NCBI GenBank assembly: GCA_964554385.1
Contig: CAZKOM010000105.1
Location: forward strand, 1 to 6,826
DNA length: 6,826 nt
Direction: 5' to 3'
Source of the DNA: JAGKXC01 sp964554385
GTDB lineage: Bacteria; Bacteroidota; Bacteroidia; NS11-12g; UBA955
The notes under the pieces are model-generated. The model was not told where the DNA came from, did no database searches, and was given only the letters and a program-made list of their open reading frames with translations. Every line of letters starts with the position of its first letter. Positions within the stretch are counted from its first letter, which is position 1. Shown here piece after piece: positions 1-5,966 of this stretch. A program made the position numbers and the translations under genes.

Positions 1-1101
1 ATGCAAGAAGCACAGTTGTTTCATATTCACCTCAACACCGATTACCCATTCAATCTAACCGGTGTTTTATACTTCCCTAAGGTAAACGAAGCCATTGATA
101 ACCGAAACAACCGAGTACAATTATACTGCAACCAAGTATTTGTTACAGAAGATGTTAAAGACGTACTTCCAGAATACTTGGTATTATTAAAAGGAGTTAT
201 AGATTCTCCAGATATCCCGTTAAACGTGAGTCGTAGTGCCTTGCAAAGCGATTCAAACGTGAAAAAAATCACTCAGCATATCTCAAAGAAAGTAAGCGAT
301 AAACTCAACGAACTTTTCAAAGATAACCGAGATGATTTCCAATCTAAATGGGAATATTTAGACCTGTTTGTGAAATACGGAATGGTGGCTGACGAGAAAT
401 TTGCTGAAAGAACCAAAGACATTTGCTTGGTAAAAACCACCGATGATAAATTACATACCATTCAGGAGTGGATCGATCATGCGAAAATTAATCAACAAGA
501 TAAAAACGGTGAAACGGTAATTCTTTACACTACGGATACCTCTATCCAACATTTATATATCAAAGCGGCAAAAGAAAAAGGGTACGAAGTAATTGTGTTA
601 AACGGTCCTTTAGATACCCATTTTGCAGGTTGGGCTGAATCGAAATTCGAGAAGGTTAAATTCCGTTGTGTGGATGGTGGACCCATCGACCAATTGATTG
701 AAAAAGAAGTAACCATTGAGCATATTTTAACCGAAGATCAACGTAAATCTTTGGAAGAATCCGTAAAAGGAATCGTGAATGAGTTAGCTTTTGACGTGAA
801 ATTAGAGGCCTTGTCGCCCAGCGATGATTTCATTTCCATCCACCGAAGCGAGTGGGAACGCCGAATGGACGATATGGCGAAAATGGGACAAGGGTTCCCC
901 ATGGGTGATTTAGGTTTGAAAAAGCAAAGCATGGTTATTAACGCCAATCACAGTTTAGCAAATAAGGCGTTGAATACATCCGCTGACGATCAGAAACAAC
1001 TGATCCAATACTACATGGATTTGGCTTTATTGCAACGCGGTCAATTACAAGGGGAAGCCTTAGAGCGATTTGTAGAAAAAGCAAAAAGTTTCATGGCATA
1101 A
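1..1101 (+). CDS. htpG: Molecular chaperone HtpG (Hsp90 family), C-terminal part, 5' end outside window
   Basis: This is the last 366 residues of the bacterial Hsp90 chaperone, a cytosolic ATP-dependent homodimer that helps client proteins fold or remodel. The family is usually about 600-630 residues, so roughly 40% is missing to the left: all of the N-terminal ATPase (GHKL) domain and the start of the middle domain. The ATG at base 1 is therefore probably an internal methionine. Visible middle-domain hallmarks are NRVQLYCNQVFVTED (residues 37-51), LPEYLVLLKGVIDSPDIPLN (56-75) and the adjoining NVSRSALQ (75-82), which match E. coli HtpG segments around its VFI-DD and DLPLNVSRE motifs. The tail resembles the C-terminal dimerisation domain: a Met/Gly-rich stretch (MGQGFPMG), then VINANHSLANKAL and helices ending in LLQRGQLQGEALERFVEKA. 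It reads cleanly to TAA at 1099-1101 with no break. It is followed by an intrinsic terminator and a convergent neighbour, so it ends its transcription unit. Identity is very likely. Confidence 0.95.
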   Translation: MQEAQLFHIHLNTDYPFNLTGVLYFPKVNEAIDNRNNRVQLYCNQVFVTEDVKDVLPEYLVLLKGVIDSPDIPLNVSRSALQSDSNVKKITQHISKKVSDKLNELFKDNRDDFQSKWEYLDLFVKYGMVADEKFAERTKDICLVKTTDDKLHTIQEWIDHAKINQQDKNGETVILYTTDTSIQHLYIKAAKEKGYEVIVLNGPLDTHFAGWAESKFEKVKFRCVDGGPIDQLIEKEVTIEHILTEDQRKSLEESVKGIVNELAFDVKLEALSPSDDFISIHRSEWERRMDDMAKMGQGFPMGDLGLKKQSMVINANHSLANKALNTSADDQKQLIQYYMDLALLQRGQLQGEALERFVEKAKSFMA

Positions 1102-1104
1102 ATA

Positions 1105-1121
1105 AACTATAGGCAATAGTT
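1105..1121. other. Small hairpin just after the htpG stop codon
   Basis: Three bases after the htpG stop, AACTAT and ATAGTT form a perfect 6-bp inverted repeat around the 5-base loop AGGCA. The stem is A/T-rich and no T-run follows directly, so it is unlikely to terminate transcription alone. It could be a minor 3'-UTR structure or chance. The rest of 1122-1158 shows nothing else recognisable except one extra copy of AGAAGCCA (1142-1149), which recurs in the terminator stem. Confidence 0.25.
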
Positions 1122-1158
1122 CACTTTGTATTTGCCAACATAGAAGCCAATAATTTAT

Positions 1159-1205
1159 AAGAAGCCATCTTGACAATTTGAACAAGATGGCTTCTTCGTT
1201 TTTAT
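1159..1205 (+). terminator. Intrinsic terminator of htpG, possibly acting in both directions
   Basis: Bases 1159-1172 and 1183-1196 are perfect 14-bp reverse complements (AAGAAGCCATCTTG and its mirror) around a 10-base loop. They are followed by CG and a T-rich tail (TTTTTATTT, 1199-1207), the classic form of a rho-independent terminator for the + strand gene htpG. The tail runs into the stop codon (1206-1208 on the minus strand) of the convergent propeller gene. Read in the opposite direction the same stem lies 10 bases past that gene's stop, followed by the A/T-rich ATAAATTATT, so it may also stop transcription from the right, less strongly because the U-run is poor. Confidence 0.85.
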
Positions 1206-4200
1206 TTAAAACGCACTCGGTAATTGTATTTGTTTTAAATCCTTTTGCTTGCTATTGGCTAAATTCACAAACGGCGAATACTGTTTAGCAAAAAACGTAT
1301 TTACCCTTGCCAATACTTTATCGGTTTGTCTCTGTGCATTCCGGATGGATAAAATCACATTCTCTGTAACCGCATCATTTCCACCCAATAATCCGGCAGC
1401 CGCTCCCAAGTGATCATTTAAACGAATGGTTGCATCCTCATAAAAGCGATAACCTTCAGGCAACATATATAACAACTTAAGGGTAGAGATAGAATCCAAC
1501 AAAGGCTGTTGCAACTTCTTTAACTCCGCGTTTATACTATCGTTGGTATAATTTGCACTGGTAACTTTAGCAATCATCTTTTCGGCCTCCTTCAAAGCTT
1601 CAAAAGCCTTGTTTGCTCTTCCAACCGATACGGCCAACGTATCATCCCATCTCCGTTTTTGCCAATAATCGCTTTCAGAAAATACATATTGCCCCGTAGC
1701 GTTTACCGTAACAATCGCTGAATCAAGTCGCTTTGCCTGCTTGTCATCGGTAGCCAGAACCAACTTGTATTTACCCGGTGCAACGGCATCACCCCAAGGC
1801 AAATCTCCATCTTCCTTCACCTCTCCGTGCGCTGGAAAACGGTACCCATCACGGATCATTCTCCATGGTAACCGATAAATTCCACTACTGTCAAAACTAA
1901 ATCGATGGGTCCGAATCAACTTATTATACTCGGGAGACGTAGAATTTTGATCATACACCAACCCCTTGATTTTAGTCTTTTCCCAATCCGTTTTTCCCTT
2001 CTTGCCAAAAAATACAAGATTCAATTGTACCCCAGTACTCTTATTCGGCGCCTCAAACTGCGTACCTGCCCCAAAATGTGCCCCCGAATTTTGCATAATT
2101 CTAGCCAAATATCCAGGTTGGGTGGAAACAATTTTTACCGTTTTACCCGCAAATTGACGGTTCTTTAAAATGTCCTCATCCATAGAGGCTCGTTCCATAG
2201 CTGCAATAGATTCTAACACAGTAATATCATCCAACACCCACACTCCTCTTCCAAATGTTCCTACAATTAAATCATTTTCTCTAGGCTGTATCTTCATATC
2301 CGAAACAGGAACCGAAGGAAATTCTTTAAACTTCCGCCAACTATTTCCCCCATTAAAACTCACAAACAAACCCCTATCGGTACCCATAAATACCAAGTTG
2401 TTTTTGGCCGGCAACACACACCAAGCATACCCCATCCCTTGAGAATTCTCACTGGCCTCGTTTCTCACGTTACCCATTGTATACACCTTGGATTTGCCAT
2501 TGGATAATTCTTCATTGTTGTTTGTCATCCATTTCCAAGTCTTTCCGTAATCCATTGTTTTGTACACATAAGTACCCCAATCGTTTTGTCTATAATTATT
2601 TACAACTACCCAACATTCACCCTTTACATTAGGATTTACCCATAGATAAGGAACCCAAGCAGCAGATGGTAATCCTTTGATATTCAATGCAACATTAGAC
2701 CACGTTTTACCACCATCCCGCGTTAATTGAATATTGCCATCGTCCGTACCAACCCAAATTACCCCATTGTCATTCGCCGCCGTACCAATAGCAAGGATGG
2801 TACAATGAGCCTCGGCACCGGTTGCGTCCACCGTTAATCCACCACTTTTTGCCTGTTGCAATTTAGCTGGATTGTTGGTAGTTAAATCGCCCGATAAAAT
2901 CTTCCAACTGTTTCCTTGATCGGGGCTATAATGCAAATATTGACTCCCAAAATACAGTCCTTTTGGATTATTTGGATCCACCAACATGGCTGCATTCCAG
3001 TTAAAACGAAGATGTAAACCCTCGGGATGTACGGGCTTTATCGGAGTATTTTCATGGGTTTTGGTATTAAACCTATATACATTTCCTCCCTGCCACATAG
3101 CATAGCCTTCCCCTGGTTTTCCGGGAACTGGAGCCACATCAAAGCCATCGCCAAACAATACTTCTTGCCATTCCCAATTGGTAATTCCGCCACCTTTCCA
3201 ATGATAGCCTGGACCTACCCAACTACCGTTATCCTGCAACCCCCCATAAATATTATAGGGAATTTCGTTATCTACGTCGATATGATAAAATTGTCCCACT
3301 GGAATATTCTCAGCAAATCGCCAAGAATAACCGCCATCATAAGAAATATTCAACCCGCCATCGTTACCATTGATAATATAGGTTGGGTCATCTGGGTGAA
3401 TAAGAAACGCATGATGATCCGGATGAATCGCCCCCCAATTCGCTAATATACTCCAGGATTTTCCGGCATCTTCGGATTTTGAAATCTGACTCCAAATAGA
3501 ATAAACCCGGTTTTCGTTATAGGGGTCTGCATAAATTTCATGATAGTAAAACGGTCTGTTTCCCGCATTGGCATCGGTACTCACTTTTTGCCATGTTGAT
3601 CCTCCGTCATTACTGCGATAAAATCCCGATTCCTTAGCCTCCACAATGGCATACACCCGGTTGGGCTGGGATGCAGTAACCGCAACCCCTATTCTACCTA
3701 ATTCGCCTTTCGGAAAACCGTCTTTCTCAGAAACTCGTTTCCATGTCTCGCCTCCGTTGTGCGTGATATACAATCCACTGCCAGGCCCGCCACTTCTGAA
3801 GGTCCATGGCTGTCGCAAATAATCGTACATGGCAGCGTATAGTTTATTGGGATTTTGTGGGTCGATAACCAATTCCCCGCAACCCGTGGTTTCATTTACA
3901 TACAAAATTACCTTCCAAGTTTTTCCACCATCATCGGACCGATATACTCCTCGTTTCTGCTTAGGAAGCGTATTGGCATTATCCGCCCCCCACACCGAAC
4001 CCATTGCAGCAACAAAGATTTGATTAGAATTCTGAGGATTTACGATAATTCGATGAATCGTACGGGTTTCCTCTAACCCCATACACAACCAGGTTTTACC
4101 ACCATCCAAACTCTTATAAATTCCTTTACCGCTGTTATGAGAATTTCTTGGGTTCCCCTCTCCTGTGCCGGCCCAAACTATACTTGCGTTGTTAGGATCT

Positions 4201-4577
4201 ACCGCCAAGGCACCAATGGACTGAACATCCATTTCATCAAAAATTGGACTCCAAGAGATACCCCCATTGGTTGATTTCCAAATACCACCGCTTGCCGTAC
4301 CCGCATAAATTGTATTTCGGTTCAACTGTTGATATGGCGATTTCCTCGGTACCGCTATGGCCGTAACCCTACCACTCATAGTACCAGGTCCTAAGTTTCG
4401 CTTAGGTATTGAAACCATGGCTCGGTTGGCTAATTCGTTCCATGACATTCCTACCACAACCGAAGTGTCAGGAGGAATGCTAACACCTTCTCGCTTTTCT
4501 GAAGTAGCTAATAGTTCGCCCGAAAAAGCTGAAATTGAACAAAATAGACCCAATAAAATAGGATTAATTCGCTTCAT
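1206..4577 (-). CDS. Secreted VPS10/sortilin-like beta-propeller protein with eleven Asp boxes
   Basis: The product has 1123 residues. It opens with a Sec-type signal peptide (MKR, then hydrophobic residues about 6-20, possible cleavage after ELLA near residue 24), so it is exported. Eleven Asp-box motifs (S/T-x-D/N-x-G-x-S/T-W) begin at residues 102, 156, 214, 272, 322, 368, 412, 551, 619, 674 and 740. Such motifs lie in blade turns of sialidase, sortilin/VPS10 and GH74 propellers. Segments HPDHHAF (385-391), GGLQDNGSW (445-453), GTDDGN (610-615) and GTFGRGVWVLDD (773-784) fit the bacterial family usually labelled VPS10-domain protein or glycosyl hydrolase. Residues about 810-960 look beta-rich (Ig/FlgD-like module), and 963-1123 are mostly helical. 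No type IX secretion sorting domain ends the protein. The start is the ATG at 4575-4577; a GTG just before it (4578-4580) is also in frame but less likely. The gene is convergent with htpG and divergent from the phosphoesterase. Family membership is firm, but substrate and enzymatic activity are unknown; a glycosidase label would be a guess. Confidence 0.88.
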   Translation of the reverse strand: MKRINPILLGLFCSISAFSGELLATSEKREGVSIPPDTSVVVGMSWNELANRAMVSIPKRNLGPGTMSGRVTAIAVPRKSPYQQLNRNTIYAGTASGGIWKSTNGGISWSPIFDEMDVQSIGALAVDPNNASIVWAGTGEGNPRNSHNSGKGIYKSLDGGKTWLCMGLEETRTIHRIIVNPQNSNQIFVAAMGSVWGADNANTLPKQKRGVYRSDDGGKTWKVILYVNETTGCGELVIDPQNPNKLYAAMYDYLRQPWTFRSGGPGSGLYITHNGGETWKRVSEKDGFPKGELGRIGVAVTASQPNRVYAIVEAKESGFYRSNDGGSTWQKVSTDANAGNRPFYYHEIYADPYNENRVYSIWSQISKSEDAGKSWSILANWGAIHPDHHAFLIHPDDPTYIINGNDGGLNISYDGGYSWRFAENIPVGQFYHIDVDNEIPYNIYGGLQDNGSWVGPGYHWKGGGITNWEWQEVLFGDGFDVAPVPGKPGEGYAMWQGGNVYRFNTKTHENTPIKPVHPEGLHLRFNWNAAMLVDPNNPKGLYFGSQYLHYSPDQGNSWKILSGDLTTNNPAKLQQAKSGGLTVDATGAEAHCTILAIGTAANDNGVIWVGTDDGNIQLTRDGGKTWSNVALNIKGLPSAAWVPYLWVNPNVKGECWVVVNNYRQNDWGTYVYKTMDYGKTWKWMTNNNEELSNGKSKVYTMGNVRNEASENSQGMGYAWCVLPAKNNLVFMGTDRGLFVSFNGGNSWRKFKEFPSVPVSDMKIQPRENDLIVGTFGRGVWVLDDITVLESIAAMERASMDEDILKNRQFAGKTVKIVSTQPGYLARIMQNSGAHFGAGTQFEAPNKSTGVQLNLVFFGKKGKTDWEKTKIKGLVYDQNSTSPEYNKLIRTHRFSFDSSGIYRLPWRMIRDGYRFPAHGEVKEDGDLPWGDAVAPGKYKLVLATDDKQAKRLDSAIVTVNATGQYVFSESDYWQKRRWDDTLAVSVGRANKAFEALKEAEKMIAKVTSANYTNDSINAELKKLQQPLLDSISTLKLLYMLPEGYRFYEDATIRLNDHLGAAAGLLGGNDAVTENVILSIRNAQRQTDKVLARVNTFFAKQYSPFVNLANSKQKDLKQIQLPSAF
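2337..4274 (-). repeat. Eleven Asp-box propeller repeats inside the VPS10-like gene
   Basis: This span covers the first to the last Asp box of the protein. Spacing between motif starts is 54, 58, 58, 50, 46 and 44 residues for the first seven, then a jump of 139, then 68, 55 and 66. Typical copies are KSLDGGKTW, RSDDGGKTW and RSNDGGSTW; KSEDAGKSW, YSPDQGNSW and KTMDYGKTW are less canonical. The repeat is at protein level; the DNA copies are diverged, so this is not a tandem DNA repeat. Confidence 0.85.
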
Positions 4578-4709
4578 CACGTTTGATTATTTTTTTACAA
4601 CCTCAATTATACGAATTCGTGTCGGTAAAACTTGCTATTTATCGAACAATTAACCCATTGACTTGTTACTTGCTGTAAATTCGCATCTTTATTTTTCGTA
4701 CCCACATCC
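4578..4709. promoter_or_regulatory. Divergent intergenic region with presumed promoters for both flanking genes
   Basis: These bases separate the starts of two divergent genes, so promoters in both directions are expected. The Bacteroidota -7 element is TAnnTTTG. The best rightward match is TAAATTCG (4676-4683, 26 bases before the ATG); the best leftward match is TATAATTG read on the minus strand (4604-4611). Each has one mismatch, and neither has a well-spaced TTTG-like -33 element, so the assignments are tentative. A 10-bp perfect palindrome, ACGAATTCGT (4611-4620), lies next to the leftward candidate and could be an operator or chance. Neither start has a clear Shine-Dalgarno sequence; the leftward gene has an A-rich leader (4585-4597), as is common in this phylum. 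Confidence 0.35.
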
Positions 4710-5966
4710 ATGTTCAAAGACCAAATAATCGCGTTCCTTTTTTTCACTACTTTTTTCCTAGCCATTGATTTTTACGTTTGGAGCGCAATTTTGTCGTTAT
4801 CCGGAGGTTGGCAACCCAGAACCAGAAGCATTGTAAAATACACCTATTGGGGTTTTACCGCATTCATGTTTCTATTCTTCCTTGTCTACCGATCTGGAAT
4901 CATTGAACTTCCCGCTTGGTTAATTAAACCTATCTCGGGAATTGTATTCGCCATTACCATTGCCAAATTATTTTGGGTAGTTTTCTTACTCATCGATGAT
5001 GTAATCCGATTGTTCCGATGGTTGTATGCGTATTTCTTTACCGAAATAGAAAGCACCCCTAGCAGACCCTGGGAAATGTCGAGATTGAACTTTTTGAAAT
5101 TCACAGGTTTGGGAATTGGTGTTGCATTTTTGGGAACATCCATTTGGGGAATATTCAAAGGGGCTCACAATTACACCGTTCACCGAGTTAAATTAAAAAT
5201 TAACAACCTGCCAGATGCATTAAAGGGCTTACGTATCGTTCAAATTTCCGATATTCACTCCGGTAGTTTCTGGGATAGAGAAGCTGTAGAACGAGGGGTT
5301 CAAATGATTAACGATCAGAAGCCGGATATGGTCTTTTTTACCGGCGATATAGTGAACGATCGTTCCAGCGAATTAGTTCCATGGTTGGATGTTTTTTCAA
5401 AAATCAGTGCACCGTTGGGTGTGTTTTCTACCTTAGGGAATCACGATTACGGCGACTACGTAGGATGGCCATCGGCTGAAGCAAAAAAACAAAACCTACA
5501 AGATTTAATAGGATACCATAAACAAATGGGTTGGGACATTTTAATGGACGAACACCGCGTGATTGAAATTGGTGGAGCCAAATTGAGTGTCATAGGTATC
5601 CAAAACTGGAGCGATAAAGCTCGATTCCCAAAGTATGGCGATTTAGCGAAGGCCTACAAGGGAGTTCCTCAAGATTCTGTAAAACTATTGTTAAGCCACG
5701 ATCCATCGCATTGGAAAAAACAAGTAATCAAGAGTTTCCCCGATATAGACTGTACGTTTGCAGGTCATACCCACGGAATGCAATTTGGTATTGATACCAA
5801 ATTTTACCGCTGGAGTCCCGTGAAAATGGTCTACAAGGAATGGATTGATTTATACCGTGAAGGCAAGCAACAACTTTACGTAAACCGCGGTTTCGGTTAT
5901 TTGGGTTACCCCGGCAGAATGGGTATCTACCCCGAAATCTCCGTTTTTGAACTAGAGCGCGCTTAA
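4710..5966 (+). CDS. Membrane-anchored calcineurin-like metallophosphoesterase (YkuE/YaeI-like)
   Basis: The 418-residue product has an N-terminal membrane module followed by a calcineurin-type phosphoesterase domain that would bind two metal ions. Hydrophobic segments lie at about 5-31, 44-61, 68-98 and 130-149. All family metal-ligand motifs are present: D181-I-H183 (QISDIHSG), G212-D213 (FFTGDIVND), G243-N244-H245-D246, H330 (LLLSHD) and G352-H353-T354-H355. The ending (YVNRGFGYLGYPGR, then PEISVFELE) is typical of YkuE/YaeI relatives. Basic residues at 37-43 and 101-130 fit cytoplasmic loops, which would place the catalytic domain in the periplasm; this is inferred. Just before the last membrane segment, SRLNFLK (124-130) resembles a Tat motif with one arginine lost. 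The ATG at 4710 is preferred because the first hydrophobic segment follows at once and coding continues unbroken from there. The gene stands alone on its strand and overlaps the convergent GH13 gene by 15 bases. The substrate is not evident; YaeI of E. coli is described as a phosphodiesterase, and lipid-A-type hydrolysis is only one possibility. Confidence 0.9.
   Translation: MFKDQIIAFLFFTTFFLAIDFYVWSAILSLSGGWQPRTRSIVKYTYWGFTAFMFLFFLVYRSGIIELPAWLIKPISGIVFAITIAKLFWVVFLLIDDVIRLFRWLYAYFFTEIESTPSRPWEMSRLNFLKFTGLGIGVAFLGTSIWGIFKGAHNYTVHRVKLKINNLPDALKGLRIVQISDIHSGSFWDREAVERGVQMINDQKPDMVFFTGDIVNDRSSELVPWLDVFSKISAPLGVFSTLGNHDYGDYVGWPSAEAKKQNLQDLIGYHKQMGWDILMDEHRVIEIGGAKLSVIGIQNWSDKARFPKYGDLAKAYKGVPQDSVKLLLSHDPSHWKKQVIKSFPDIDCTFAGHTHGMQFGIDTKFYRWSPVKMVYKEWIDLYREGKQQLYVNRGFGYLGYPGRMGIYPEISVFELERA

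Noticed and set aside
1..3. ATG at base 1 as the true htpG start
   Set aside because: The protein begins in the middle domain; the ATPase domain, essential to the family, must lie to the left of the window.
3027..3446. Open frame of 139 codons on the + strand inside the propeller gene
   Set aside because: It is antisense to a well-supported gene with conserved motifs; its translation has no recognisable domain and no promoter or ribosome site was seen. The same applies to shorter antisense frames within the other genes.
4536..4547. Possible lipoprotein signal (LGLFCS) in the propeller protein
   Set aside because: The residue before Cys13 is Phe, not Gly, Ala or Ser, and the hydrophobic stretch continues past it, so a type I signal peptide fits better.
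4578..4580. GTG as start of the propeller gene
   Set aside because: It only adds one residue ahead of an ATG that gives a standard MKR-type signal peptide.
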